Assembly: GCA_964646205.1 (NCBI GenBank)
Contig: CAZYAZ010000013.1
Coordinates: 1 to 64,000, forward strand
DNA from: UBA8437 sp964646205
GTDB taxonomy: Bacteria > Planctomycetota > Planctomycetia > Planctomycetales > Planctomycetaceae
Direction of reading: 5' to 3'
DNA: 64,000 nt
This document shows, piece after piece, positions 8,697 through 17,689 of this stretch (position 1 is its first letter; every line of letters starts with the position of its first letter). The translations under genes and the position numbers were made by a program. The notes beneath the pieces are model-generated. The model was not told the DNA's origin, did not search any database, and saw only the letters and a program-made list of their open reading frames with translations.

Positions 8697-9088
8697 GAGG
8701 CGGGCATCGCCACGCGTGGGATGAGGGATTCGTCGATCACCAGGCCAGCGGGATAGGTGTTGCCGGCGTCGATCAACTCTCTGAAACAGGACTGGAGGTC
8801 GTTGAGCAAGTTCTCGAGATCGAGACCCATGTAGGTGGAGGGGTACTGTTGAAGGTAATTGTGCGACGAGTGGTACAACTTGCGTGCGCCACCGAGGTTT
8901 CCGTTGCTGAAGTGAAACAGGGCCACCGCCACCTGGATCAGGCCCTGGTAAAACTGTCGTTCGTCACCAACGATATCTGCCCAGAGCTCTTCCAGTACGT
9001 CGTGGGACTCAAAGAAGTCCTGGTCATTCAACAGCCGCAAGCCCTCGAGGTACTGCGGCGGATAGGGGGGAAGTGGTTCTTGGGGCAT
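8693..9088 (-). CDS. DUF309 domain protein
   Basis: 131-residue helical protein of the DUF309 family. Signature pieces are FFESHDVLEELWADI, YQGLIQVAVALFHFSNGN and GARKLYHSSHNYL. Function is unknown; the two helix motifs with E/H residues suggest a metal or ligand site. ATG 9088 (MPQEPLPPYPP) is chosen over upstream starts since the prefix is not family-like and has an unlikely His/Arg-rich composition. Its stop overlaps the LON-domain start. A second DUF309 protein lies at 60874-61434. Confidence 0.83.
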   Translation of the reverse strand: MPQEPLPPYPPQYLEGLRLLNDQDFFESHDVLEELWADIVGDERQFYQGLIQVAVALFHFSNGNLGGARKLYHSSHNYLQQYPSTYMGLDLENLLNDLQSCFRELIDAGNTYPAGLVIDESLIPRVAMPAS

Positions 9089-9251
9089 CGGAGGATTGCG
9101 GTAAGACCATCGACGCGTATGATTTCTGGTGTGGTGGTGCCAGACGACCGGCGTCTGGTTTGGCCCGGTCATCCGGACCCGTCACCTCGATTCTAAAGAG
9201 CCGTCCTTGGCGGTGTCTATCGGGCGTTTCTCTCTTATCGCGGTTTGATTC

Positions 9252-9929
9252 ATGGCCAGGTCGGGTTGTATCGTTCCCAACGATGAGACGAGGTCACGGG
9301 CAAAAAAGGTCGTGCGAGGCCTGAAACGCGCCTACCCGGATGCCGAGTGTGCTCTGCATCATGACGGTCCGTTTCAGTTGCTGGCTGCCACGATTCTCTC
9401 GGCCCAGTGCACCGACGAGCGGGTGAACATGGTGACCCCGGCGTTGTTCGAGAAGTTCCCGACGGCTGAGAAACTGGCTGGTGGCCGGATTCGCGATATC
9501 GAGCGAATCGTCAAGTCGACCGGTTTTTTCCGTTCAAAGGCCAAGAGTCTCAAGGGAATGGCCAGGGGACTGGTCAGAGACCATGGAGGCGAGTTTCCTC
9601 AGAATGTCGAGGACCTGATCCTGTTGCCCGGTGTTGGACGCAAGACGGCCAACGTCGTCCTGGGAGTCTGTTTTGGAATCGCCAGCGGAGTGGTCGTTGA
9701 CACTCATGTGAAGCGGATCAGCAATTTGCTGGGGCTGACCACCGAGGCCAATCCTGAAAAGATCGAGCAAGATCTGATCGCGTTGTTGCCCAAGAAGGAG
9801 TGGATCGAGTATTCGCACCGGGTGATTCACCACGGGAGAAAAATCTGTATTGCCCGACGCCCACAATGTCGCGAGTGTCCATTGCTGGCCTGCTGTCAGC
9901 GGGTTGGACTGCCGGCATTGGAGACATGA
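9252..9929 (+). CDS. nth: Endonuclease III (DNA glycosylase / AP lyase)
   Basis: Base-excision repair enzyme that removes oxidised pyrimidines and cleaves the abasic site. 225 residues. The helix-hairpin-helix LPGVGRKTANV contains the Schiff-base lysine K131, the catalytic aspartate D150 lies in VVDTHVKR, and the C-terminal [4Fe-4S] loop has the classic C-x6-C-x2-C-x5-C spacing (CIARRPQCRECPLLACC). The start MARSGCIVPN gives a short extension before the first helix. Divergent from the DUF309 gene, with about 160 bp between them. Confidence 0.96.
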   Translation: MARSGCIVPNDETRSRAKKVVRGLKRAYPDAECALHHDGPFQLLAATILSAQCTDERVNMVTPALFEKFPTAEKLAGGRIRDIERIVKSTGFFRSKAKSLKGMARGLVRDHGGEFPQNVEDLILLPGVGRKTANVVLGVCFGIASGVVVDTHVKRISNLLGLTTEANPEKIEQDLIALLPKKEWIEYSHRVIHHGRKICIARRPQCRECPLLACCQRVGLPALET

Positions 9930-9965
9930 GAGCGATGGGGGACCAATGAGCGTGGCAGAGTCTTC

Positions 9966-10036
9966 GGTGGGTTGTTGCAACCGCAACCGAATGGGACTAC
10001 CGTGTGTCCCGTTGATTGTCGCGGAGTGCCTCCGCG
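9966..10036 (+). other. Two short hairpins between nth and dcd
   Basis: The 147-base gap between nth and dcd holds GGTTG-TTG-CAACC (near 9970-9982) and a 7-bp perfect stem CGCGGAG-TGC-CTCCGCG at 10020-10036. Neither is followed by a T-run. They could be a Rho-independent-like end of nth, or structure in the dcd leader 40 bases before its start. Confidence 0.4.
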
Positions 10037-10076
10037 AGGTGGACCAGGCCTGTGGCCGCACGACGGACGGGACGTC

Positions 10077-10646
10077 ATGATCCTGACGGGGTCGGAAATC
10101 ACCGCGCAGTTGGGCGATAACATCTTGATCGAGCCGTTCGATTCGGAGCGACTCAACCCCAACAGCTACAACCTCAGCCTTCACAACGAACTCCTGGTGT
10201 ATGAGGAGATCGTGTTGGACATGCAGCGGCCCAATCGGTTCCGTCGCTACACGATTCCGCCGGAGGGGTTCGTGTTGAATCCCAACCAGTTGTACCTGGC
10301 GAGAACTGTCGAGCGGACCGAGACGCACAACCTGGTGCCGATGATCGAAGGTCGCAGTTCGGTTGGACGACTGGGACTGTTTGTCCACTGCACCAACAGC
10401 TTTGGCGATGTTGGTTTCAGCGGATACTGGACGCTCGAGATGTTCGCCGTGCAGCCGGTCCGTGTCTATCCCGGTGTCCCGATTTGTCAGATCTCCTACC
10501 ACACCATCTCGGGAGACGTGACCGAGTACAAGAGTGACAAGTACCAGCACAACCAGGACATCCAGCCGAGCCTGCTGTTCAAGGAATTCCAGCAGCAACT
10601 GGATCCTCAGATGCGGTTGAGTTTCGGCCAGGAGATGGCCGAGTAG
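10077..10646 (+). CDS. dcd: dCTP deaminase
   Basis: Deaminates dCTP to dUTP for thymidylate synthesis; trimeric dUTPase-fold enzyme. 189 residues from ATG 10077 (MILTGSEITAQL). The longer open frame starting at 9972 is rejected because its prefix is unlike the family. Visible motifs are RLNPNSYNLSLHNELLVY, the active-site segment EGRSSVGRLGLFVHCT (S-S-x-x-R and the catalytic E further in), and FSGYWTLEMFAVQPVRVYPG. Whether it is mono- or bifunctional (DCD-DUT) cannot be decided here. Confidence 0.92.
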   Translation: MILTGSEITAQLGDNILIEPFDSERLNPNSYNLSLHNELLVYEEIVLDMQRPNRFRRYTIPPEGFVLNPNQLYLARTVERTETHNLVPMIEGRSSVGRLGLFVHCTNSFGDVGFSGYWTLEMFAVQPVRVYPGVPICQISYHTISGDVTEYKSDKYQHNQDIQPSLLFKEFQQQLDPQMRLSFGQEMAE

Positions 10647-10669
10647 GGGTTGCCCCGGGCCTATTTTTT
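10644..10669 (+). terminator. Probable terminator after dcd
   Basis: Beginning in the dcd stop, TAGG pairs with CCTA (10644-10647 with 10660-10663), with inner GGGG/CCCC pairing possible, and is followed directly by six T (10664-10669). The T-run overlaps the last codons of the convergent gene on the other strand. The stem is short, so the call is moderate. Confidence 0.45.
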
Positions 10670-13600
10670 CGGTGCCGGTGCCTCGGCGGGTTCGTTCACA
10701 AACATCTCAGCTTCGACCGGAATCATCTCCAGCGGTCCCACGCTGTGGAGAAGCTCCAGTGGCTTGTTGGAAATTTGCGAGATGTAGAACTGGGCGAGCG
10801 GCCGGAGATGGGAGTCCGGGACGTCGTCCAGCAGGCGAGTCAACTCGTCGCCGGCCTGGTCGACGCGGCCCGCCTCCAGGTGGCTCAGGGCCACGTTGAA
10901 CAGGATCTCGCTCTGGACACTCGGGTGTGCCAGCACGAGGTTCATTGTTGAATTGACCTGGTCGAACGGCCACTGCTGGGGTCGCAGGATCAGTGGCAGG
11001 GTTCTCAACGCGTCACCCAGCCTTTGCTTCTCCAGTCCGGCCAGTTCGCCCTGCAACAGTTGATTGGCCTGGTCGAAATCGGCGTAGGCCAACCGACTGA
11101 TCGCCAACGTGGTCCGGCTGGCCGGTTGACCACTCTGTTCGCCGAGATCCTGGAAAATCTCGTCCAGCGTCATGGCGGTTGCCTCGTCGTGGAAGATTCC
11201 GGCCTCCATCATCCAGCGGGCCTTGAGCAATAGGATTTCAGGGCTGCCGGATTTTTCGATGTCGTCATTGACCAGTTGCAACGCGGTGCCGATGAACACG
11301 CCACGACCGGGCTGTTCCTGGGTCAGCAAAAGTGCGAACTCAATCCGGTCGGGCGGTTCGCCACCCGTCGTGGAATGAAAGGTCTCCTGGATTTCCTTCT
11401 TGACCGGTTCCACGCTGCTGATCAGTCGCTGCAGTGGGTCGTCGACCTGCTGCCGTCTGGCCTCAACCTGTGACTCATCGGCTCCCTTGGGCAAGGGGGT
11501 CAGTTCGTCGAAACGCTTGAGCGATTCAAGAGCAAGGTCGAAGCGGTTGAGACGCTGCAGTCGTCGGTAACGGGTGAACAGGGCCTCTGCGTTATTTGGA
11601 TCGAGTTCAATGGCCTGGTTCAGAGCCAGGATGGCTTCGAAGTAACGCCGCTTGGCCCAGGGGGTGTTGGAGTTTCCACCTCGGAAAACCGATTCGATGT
11701 CATCCAGGCAGGAGTAGGCGATGCCCAGGACCAGGAAGCCTTCACTGGAATTGGGGGCAACGATCAGGCCCTGGTTGGCAGATCGGATCGCCACGTGTGC
11801 CACGGCAGCGGTTTCCGCCAGGATGTTCAACGCCCGGCGGCTGCTGGGACCACCGGTCAGGTCCTGGTTGGCTACTCGCAACGCGATCTCCTGCAGGGCT
11901 TGCAGAAAGCCCGGGCTGGATTGTTGCATCCGCAGGATCTGTGCCAGGTGAGCGGCCCGGGCAATGGCTGGTACCGGAGTGTCACGTTTTTGGGTGAGGA
12001 AACTGGTATAGGACGTGTCTCCCCTGGCAAGTTCCGGCCGAGGGTCAATCTTCTCGCCCGTTGTACGGAACGCGGTTTCAGAGAAATCGCTGGTGTTATT
12101 CTTGAGGAAGTTGGAAATCGGGGAGGCGGCTTCGGCCTTGCGATAGAACACTGCCGTGGTGGCACCGATCCGCACCAATTGCCAGTGGTTGGGGTACTGG
12201 ATCAGGTCGAACATCGACGTGTAGTCGGGTGAGGACGGCCCATGAAGCCTGGGCAGGACATGAGTGATGCGATGCGTATCGAAGGTGGTTTGCCACACCG
12301 CGGCGGCCCCGGTCTGCGGCATCTCGCCACGCAAGGATGGAGTTGAGGCGACGATGTCGAGGTCAGATTTTTCGATGGTCTCACGGGTCTCCGGGCCACC
12401 CGGTGGGAGAATGACCTCGATCGCGTCGGCGGTTTCACCAGCCACCTGCACACGGATCACCTGGCGACCTTCTTCGGCTCCAACCACCAGGCTCCGCAAA
12501 CGCAACGCGGCGCGGGTCCGCCTGTGCAAACTCAGCAGGTCGTCGTCACCACTCCCCGAGTACAACCGGACCCGGCTGTCGATGAACGGGCGGTGACCCA
12601 CCCAGATCATCAGGTCACCCTGGCTGGGGACGAAGTTGAAACCGCGATGGTTTTCGTCTCGGCCGAAGTCACGATAGACGGTCAGTCGACCGGTGGCCTG
12701 GACCAGAAGGTAATCGTGACCAGGCTTGGTGCTACGGATTCTCCAAATGGAACCGGGGCGGCGGGTTGCAAGCCGTACATCCTCGGGCAGCACGATCTTG
12801 TTGGTGACGAATTGCTTCCTGAGCGTTGAGTTGATGTCTCCACGGTCGAGGTCATTGGAGAGATCTCCCGAGAGGGTGAACAGCCGTTCGTTGAGGTCGG
12901 TGGTCATGCCTTCGACGGCGGACGCCAATGCCGGATCGAGTCCCAGGCCCAGTTTTCTTCCGTTTTCGGGGGTCAGTCGGCCCAGAATTGCCAGCAAGGC
13001 GACGGCAAAGAACGCGAGAACCGTCAGGGATCGGCCACCTCTGGAAAACAACAATTCCCGTGGTTCGACAGTGTATTCCTGACGGAATGTCACCCGGTAC
13101 CAGTCCTGGGCATTCAGCCCGGCCAGTACCGCTGCCACCAGCGCCGCGGGGGCCAGTTCGCGAATCCCCATCAACGACAGCAATGTCAGTCCCGCAAGCA
13201 GGGTCACGTGTCCGAAATCCACGCGCCTGCGATTCAGGTACAGGGTGACTCCGGCCGCTACCAGGACGAGGAGTCCTGCGATCACGTGGTAGTTCAGCCA
13301 GGTCCAGTTGCCCCAGTTGCCCTCGAAAAAGACAAACGTTGTCAACGGATAGTATTGCAGGCGATCGACCGCAGCAGCCTGTCCGGGGGCGATAAGGTTG
13401 TAAGCCTGCAGGGCCGGATACTCGGTGACGTAGAGTTCCCAGGGAGCCAGCAGGGCATGGATGTGAAAGGGATTGACCAGGCACGCCAGTGCTGCCGCAC
13501 CGGTCACCTTCCAGAACAGAGACCGTTGTTCGACGCTTCCGAGCCCGGGACGCCCCCGTTTCGCCCCCCACCATTCGCCGAGGCCGTAAAGCACGAGCAC

Positions 13601-14392
13601 CAGTAGTCCGATCCATGCGCGAGGATCGAGGTTGACCCACAGCAGTTGAACGCCGACCAGGGACCAGAGGTCACGTGACCGGCCGGAAACGCCATAGCGA
13701 TGCAACAGCCCCATCTGGACAGCCAGGCCCAGCAAAGTGATTGATTCGGGGCCGGCGACAAATTGTGGAAATGCGGCCAGCAGGGCCACCGCGGCCAGGA
13801 CCGACGTCCACCAACTGGGCAGCCCCGGACGGGAAATGTGGACCAACAGCCCGAGCGTCAGTCCGGCCATCGCCGCGGCAAACAGCGTCAGGCAGATGTC
13901 CTGGCCGGGCAGTGTGTACAGCGATGCCAGAATCAGATCGGTACCCCATCCCAGATTGATCCAATTTCTTTCAGTGGCGGTCAGGCTGAAGACGTCCGTC
14001 GCGGGCGGGAACAGCCCGTTGGCAGCCATGTACTGGCCACTGGCGGTTCTTGCCAGGGTGGTTGTCTGATAGATCCCGTAGCAGCCCAGCAGGATTGCCA
14101 ACAGGACGACTGCCCACCGGAGCATGAAGTCCCCCCGTTCGGCCTCCTCCTCAACCAACTCGGGGGTCAGTGGTTCATACTCGGGCAATTCGTCGTCATC
14201 GACATCGTCGGAGGAGTCCTCCCCGGATGGTGACGTGGCGTCGGGTTGGACGGTCTCCTCCGGGGCTTCGACCGTACTGGTGCCGTCGTCAGTCTCCGAA
14301 ACAGGCTCCTGCTCCGTTGACTCACCGGAGTCAACGATCTCGTCTGTTTCGTCATTGCTGAGGTCGTCGTCGTCGCGTCTCACGGCGATCAT
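10661..14392 (-). CDS. Large polytopic membrane protein with C-terminal TPR-like region
   Basis: 1243 residues, function unknown. Residues 1-85 are strongly acidic and low-complexity (many D, E, S, T). From about 90 to 480 there are ten or more membrane helices (for example MLRWAVVLLAILLGCYGIY and GLLVLVAAGVTLYLN). A soluble domain follows (about 500-770), then a helical C-terminal region with TPR-like repeats, clearest at EAILALNQAIELDPNNAEAL. The layout resembles membrane glycosyltransferase or polymerase-like proteins with TPRs (PMT/O-antigen-ligase style), but no catalytic motif stands out. It is convergent with dcd, 14 bp apart, and 39 bp after serS begins the next minus-strand gene upstream. 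Confidence 0.8.
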   Translation of the reverse strand: MIAVRRDDDDLSNDETDEIVDSGESTEQEPVSETDDGTSTVEAPEETVQPDATSPSGEDSSDDVDDDELPEYEPLTPELVEEEAERGDFMLRWAVVLLAILLGCYGIYQTTTLARTASGQYMAANGLFPPATDVFSLTATERNWINLGWGTDLILASLYTLPGQDICLTLFAAAMAGLTLGLLVHISRPGLPSWWTSVLAAVALLAAFPQFVAGPESITLLGLAVQMGLLHRYGVSGRSRDLWSLVGVQLLWVNLDPRAWIGLLVLVLYGLGEWWGAKRGRPGLGSVEQRSLFWKVTGAAALACLVNPFHIHALLAPWELYVTEYPALQAYNLIAPGQAAAVDRLQYYPLTTFVFFEGNWGNWTWLNYHVIAGLLVLVAAGVTLYLNRRRVDFGHVTLLAGLTLLSLMGIRELAPAALVAAVLAGLNAQDWYRVTFRQEYTVEPRELLFSRGGRSLTVLAFFAVALLAILGRLTPENGRKLGLGLDPALASAVEGMTTDLNERLFTLSGDLSNDLDRGDINSTLRKQFVTNKIVLPEDVRLATRRPGSIWRIRSTKPGHDYLLVQATGRLTVYRDFGRDENHRGFNFVPSQGDLMIWVGHRPFIDSRVRLYSGSGDDDLLSLHRRTRAALRLRSLVVGAEEGRQVIRVQVAGETADAIEVILPPGGPETRETIEKSDLDIVASTPSLRGEMPQTGAAAVWQTTFDTHRITHVLPRLHGPSSPDYTSMFDLIQYPNHWQLVRIGATTAVFYRKAEAASPISNFLKNNTSDFSETAFRTTGEKIDPRPELARGDTSYTSFLTQKRDTPVPAIARAAHLAQILRMQQSSPGFLQALQEIALRVANQDLTGGPSSRRALNILAETAAVAHVAIRSANQGLIVAPNSSEGFLVLGIAYSCLDDIESVFRGGNSNTPWAKRRYFEAILALNQAIELDPNNAEALFTRYRRLQRLNRFDLALESLKRFDELTPLPKGADESQVEARRQQVDDPLQRLISSVEPVKKEIQETFHSTTGGEPPDRIEFALLLTQEQPGRGVFIGTALQLVNDDIEKSGSPEILLLKARWMMEAGIFHDEATAMTLDEIFQDLGEQSGQPASRTTLAISRLAYADFDQANQLLQGELAGLEKQRLGDALRTLPLILRPQQWPFDQVNSTMNLVLAHPSVQSEILFNVALSHLEAGRVDQAGDELTRLLDDVPDSHLRPLAQFYISQISNKPLELLHSVGPLEMIPVEAEMFVNEPAEAPAPKK

Positions 14393-14431
14393 CCCGGCTT
14401 AAGGTAGGGGCAAAGAAAGAGGTTGGTTGGC

Positions 14432-15712
14432 TCAGCCGATCTGATCGAGGCCGACCCACGGGCGAAGAACTTCGGGGATTCGAATTGTGCCATCGGGCTG
14501 CTGGTGGTTCTCCAGCACTGCGATCAAGGCCCTGGAAATGGCGACCGCGGTTCCATTGAGCGTGTGCACGAACTCGGTCCCCTTCTGGCCTGGCGTACGG
14601 CAACGGATGCCCAGTCGACGGGCCTGGTAGTCTGTGCAATTGGAGGCGGAGGTGACTTCTCCCCACGCCCCGCCGTCTCCACGACCCGGCATCCAGGCTT
14701 CCAGGTCAAATTTTCGGTAAGCCGGTCCCCCCAGGTCCCCGGTACACGTGTCGACAACCCGGTAGGGGATTTCCAGGGACTGAAAGAAATCCTCCTCGAT
14801 TCCTACGACTTCCTCGTGGAAGGCGTTGGACGCGTCAAGTGTCGGTTTGGTGAAACCGAACATCTCGACCTTGGTGAATTGATGAACACGGTAGATGCCC
14901 CGGGTGGCACGTCCGTGGGCACCGGCTTCGGTGCGAAAACAATGAGAGATCCCCGCATAGCGAATCGGCAGGTCATCGATTTCCAGGACCTGATCTTTGA
15001 GTGCTCCACCGAGAGTGATTTCGGCGGTGGCGACCAGGCTGAGATCCGTGTTCTCGATCGAATAGATCTGTGATTCCGGTCCACGGGGCAGAAATCCAAT
15101 TCCCTCGATGATCTCGTCTCTCGCCATATCGGGCGTGGTCATCAGGGTGAAGCCGGCATCACGTAGCCGGGTGACGGCCAACTGAATCAGGGCCAGTTCC
15201 AGCAGGACCGCTTCGTTCTTGAGGTAATAAAACCCATGACCGGCGACCCGGGAGCCTGCTTCGAAGTCGATCAGGTTGTGGGCCTCGGAGAGTGCCACAT
15301 GGTCCAGGGGCTCGAAGTCGAATGTGGGCACATCGCCCGATCGCCGGATTTCGACATGGCCGTCATCACCAAAGGCCACCGGGGCGTCGGGATGCGACAT
15401 GTTCGGTACGCAGGATTGGATGCTCTTCAATTCGGTCTCGACCACGTCCAGTTGACCATCGAGTTCCTGCAGTTGCTCTCGCAATTCACGGCCGCGGGTG
15501 ATCAATGCCTGCTTGGAGTCTTCACTCTCGGCGGTGGGGATTTGTGACGACGTGGCTTTTTGTTCCCGTCGCAGTTGGTCACCGCTGGCGATCAACTCGC
15601 CGCGACGACCCCTCAAGGACAGGATCGTGTCGAGGTTGACCTCGACACCTCGGTTACGGCAATTCTCGGCGATGTCGTCGAGATTGTCACAGATGTATTG
15701 CAGGTCGAGCAT
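14432..15712 (-). CDS. serS: Seryl-tRNA synthetase
   Basis: Class II aminoacyl-tRNA synthetase charging tRNA-Ser and tRNA-Sec. 426 residues from ATG 15712 (MLDLQYICDN); the open frame extends 52 codons upstream, but that prefix is a Thr/Ser-rich run without family similarity. The N-terminal coiled-coil arm (about 30-100) has heptad-like charge. Motif 2 is seen at HCFRTEAGAHGRATRGIYR, and motif 3 near the C-terminus at LNGTAVAISRALIAVLEN. Length is standard. Confidence 0.96.
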   Translation of the reverse strand: MLDLQYICDNLDDIAENCRNRGVEVNLDTILSLRGRRGELIASGDQLRREQKATSSQIPTAESEDSKQALITRGRELREQLQELDGQLDVVETELKSIQSCVPNMSHPDAPVAFGDDGHVEIRRSGDVPTFDFEPLDHVALSEAHNLIDFEAGSRVAGHGFYYLKNEAVLLELALIQLAVTRLRDAGFTLMTTPDMARDEIIEGIGFLPRGPESQIYSIENTDLSLVATAEITLGGALKDQVLEIDDLPIRYAGISHCFRTEAGAHGRATRGIYRVHQFTKVEMFGFTKPTLDASNAFHEEVVGIEEDFFQSLEIPYRVVDTCTGDLGGPAYRKFDLEAWMPGRGDGGAWGEVTSASNCTDYQARRLGIRCRTPGQKGTEFVHTLNGTAVAISRALIAVLENHQQPDGTIRIPEVLRPWVGLDQIG

Positions 15713-15812
15713 CGAACCGTATGTGCTCCGACGAGTGGATTGATGGGAATGAAGGGGGCGGGGGAGAAGCCAGGAAGGCGTGGTGGGGGACGCGAGTGCT
15801 TGATTCTGGTCA

Positions 15813-16352
15813 TCAGCCAGGCAATGGAAGGATTCTCGAGTCATCGTCATTGTAGTTGTCGTCGTCACCCAGCGGAATCACCTTGTCGTCGTCGCTGGAG
15901 AGCGGGATTGCCGGGATGTCAATCAGTTGTGAGGAATCGCTTGCCGAGATGGGTTCGGCGAGGATTGCGTCGCCCGATGCTTCGGACACGATCATCGGAG
16001 AATCCATGCTGGCATCGGGTTGGCCGGAGGAGGCATCCTCTTCCTGCAGATGGTCTTTTTTGCCGTCATCGGTCGTGAGGCGGAAGCGGACATCACCGAT
16101 GGACAACTCGTCACCGGGACGCATCGTGCCGGTGCGTTTGACTCGCAGTCCATTGATCCAGACACCGTTCATGCTGCCGAGGTCTCGTACAAGCAGTTGA
16201 TTGTTGATGTGGGCCAGGCAGCAGTGCTTGCGGGACACCCGCCGACTGTCACCCAGGACCACATCACACTCGCTGTCACGGCCAATGAAGATCACAGGCT
16301 TGTCGATCTTGATCGACGCCGCGTTTGTCAGCGAAACAAGTCGAGCGGCCAT
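15813..16352 (-). CDS. FHA domain protein
   Basis: Forkhead-associated domain protein that would bind phosphothreonine on a partner, usually in Ser/Thr kinase signalling. 179 residues. The FHA core spans about 1-95: IFIGRDSECDVVL, SRRVSRKHC, VRDLGSMNGVWING and MRPGDELSIGDVRF hold the conserved GR, S-R-x-H and N-G residues. The rest is an acidic, Ser/Asp-rich tail ending DDDNYNDDDSRILPLPG, probably disordered. No kinase or phosphatase is adjacent. It is upstream of serS on the same strand, with 100 bp between. Confidence 0.9.
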   Translation of the reverse strand: MAARLVSLTNAASIKIDKPVIFIGRDSECDVVLGDSRRVSRKHCCLAHINNQLLVRDLGSMNGVWINGLRVKRTGTMRPGDELSIGDVRFRLTTDDGKKDHLQEEDASSGQPDASMDSPMIVSEASGDAILAEPISASDSSQLIDIPAIPLSSDDDKVIPLGDDDNYNDDDSRILPLPG

Positions 16353-16591
16353 GGCGAATGCGGACAGAAACTGGGTGCGGAAATGGAGTGGGCGGGCTCC
16401 GGTGGCCTGCTGTTCAACTCATTCTACACTCTAGGCTTAGCCCAGCACACGTGCGGTTTTCATGCCGGTCTGAAGTCGGGAACGACAAGAGTTGTGTCGT
16501 GTCGGGCAACCGGCGCAAGGGGGGGGGCACAGGTCAAGGTGATCGGTGGTGCGGATTGTGGTGCCGGTTGCAACGGTTGTGAACAGGTGGG
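16353..16591. other. Intergenic region between SDR and FHA genes
   Basis: 239 bases with no coding region I can support. On the minus strand it must hold the FHA gene promoter; a TAGAAT-like -10 about 70 bases upstream of the start is possible, but no matching -35 is seen. A run of nine G lies near 16519-16527, a likely indel hotspot. Confidence 0.4.
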
Positions 16592-17386
16592 TCAGGATGT
16601 GGCCGGCGGGACGCCCAGTGATTTTCCGCCGTCGATGCCGATCGATGTCCCGGTGATCATTGCCGACTGATCGCTCACCAGGAACAGTACCGATGCGGCG
16701 ATCTCCTCGGGTGCTATCATTCGGTCCCATGCCGCAGCCAGGGGGCTGGCGGCAATCATCGACTCGGTCAGGGCACCGGGGTCGGCGACGGAATCCAGGT
16801 CGGCATTCATCATTGCCGTGTCCCCGACTGGTCCGGGACAGACCGCATTGACTCGGATCCGGTCCGGAGCCAGGCACAAGGCGAGGCTACGAGTCAGGCC
16901 GACAAGGGCCATCTTGCTGATGGAATAGACCGGGTCGTGTGAACGCGGCAGCAATCCGGCGTTGCTGGACATGTTGACGATTGCTCCTCCACCGTTGGCC
17001 CGCATGGGTTCCACGGCGTGGCGGCAGCCGAAGAATGCGCCCTTGAGATTCGTGTCCATGCACGCGTCCCAGTCCTCCTCGGTGATTTCTTCAACCGGCT
17101 TGACCATGCCGATCCCGGCGTTATTGACCAGGATGTCGAGTCGGCCGGTCCGTTGGACCGCTTCGTTGATCGTGTTGGCCAATTCGCCTTCCTGTCTCAC
17201 ATCACAGGAAATGTCGACGATTCCCAGTTCCTCAAAGCGATCGGTGTTTTCCTCGAGGTGCCGGAAATCAGCTGCCAGAACTGTTGCTCCGTGTTCGGCC
17301 AACAGGATGGCGGTGGCCCGTCCGATTCCGTTGGAGGCCCCGGTGACAATCGCCGTACGTTCCGAGAGATCAGCAGTGCTGTTCAT
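16592..17386 (-). CDS. SDR family oxidoreductase
   Basis: Classical short-chain dehydrogenase/reductase using NAD(P)H. 264 residues from ATG 17386 (MNSTADLSERTAIV). Cofactor motif TGASNGIGRA (about 15-24), NNAGIG, the serine in VNMSSNAGLL and catalytic YSISK are all present; AADFR after beta-2 (acidic D) points to NAD rather than NADP. PG near VNAVCPGPV is typical. The substrate cannot be told. A TTG start at 17404 is possible but less likely. Confidence 0.9.
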   Translation of the reverse strand: MNSTADLSERTAIVTGASNGIGRATAILLAEHGATVLAADFRHLEENTDRFEELGIVDISCDVRQEGELANTINEAVQRTGRLDILVNNAGIGMVKPVEEITEEDWDACMDTNLKGAFFGCRHAVEPMRANGGGAIVNMSSNAGLLPRSHDPVYSISKMALVGLTRSLALCLAPDRIRVNAVCPGPVGDTAMMNADLDSVADPGALTESMIAASPLAAAWDRMIAPEEIAASVLFLVSDQSAMITGTSIGIDGGKSLGVPPATS

Positions 17387-17689
17387 TGTTGAGCATTTCC
17401 GCAAGGAAAGGTGATTGAGGACGTCATCGTGGTGTCAGTCACATCCGGTGTGATGCTAGCAGATCGCAACAATCGGGTGATTCTGGTGGAGACATCAAAA
17501 AAAAAGAATTATTTCAAACTGATGAACCACAAGGAGTTACGCTATCTTGGGTGGTCCTAATCCGATTAACACCGCAAAATAAAGACGAACGTTTTTGGCT
17601 CCACCGTGGTTACTGGGGTGGAGTCGGAGTCTGTCCAAACGAAACTGGCCGAACGGGCTAGTGAAAAGGGTCCAGGGAGATCGGGATCA
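17387..17689. promoter_or_regulatory. AT-rich divergent leader with hairpin before DUF1549 gene
   Basis: 303 bases between the divergent SDR and DUF1549 genes. 17490-17590 is clearly richer in A/T than its surroundings, including a run of nine A near 17496, so the promoters are probably here; I cannot assign -35/-10 boxes with confidence. A 9-bp stem (one G-T pair) GGCTCCACC / GGTGGAGTC at 17597-17605 and 17617-17625, loop 11, lies 65 bases before the DUF1549 start and would be in its 5' leader. Confidence 0.5.

Noticed and set aside
9972..10076. Upstream start for dcd
   Set aside because: The prefix contains hairpin sequence and Pro/Gly-rich residues; dCTP deaminase begins at MILTG.
15713..15868. 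Extended serS start with poly-Thr
   Set aside because: SerRS begins MLDLQ; the extension is a repeat-rich Thr/Met/Ser prefix without family support.
16519..16527. Run of nine G as a possible frameshift or phase-variation tract
   Set aside because: It lies between genes and outside any start region I can support; long G-runs occur by chance at this GC content, and I cannot test length variation.
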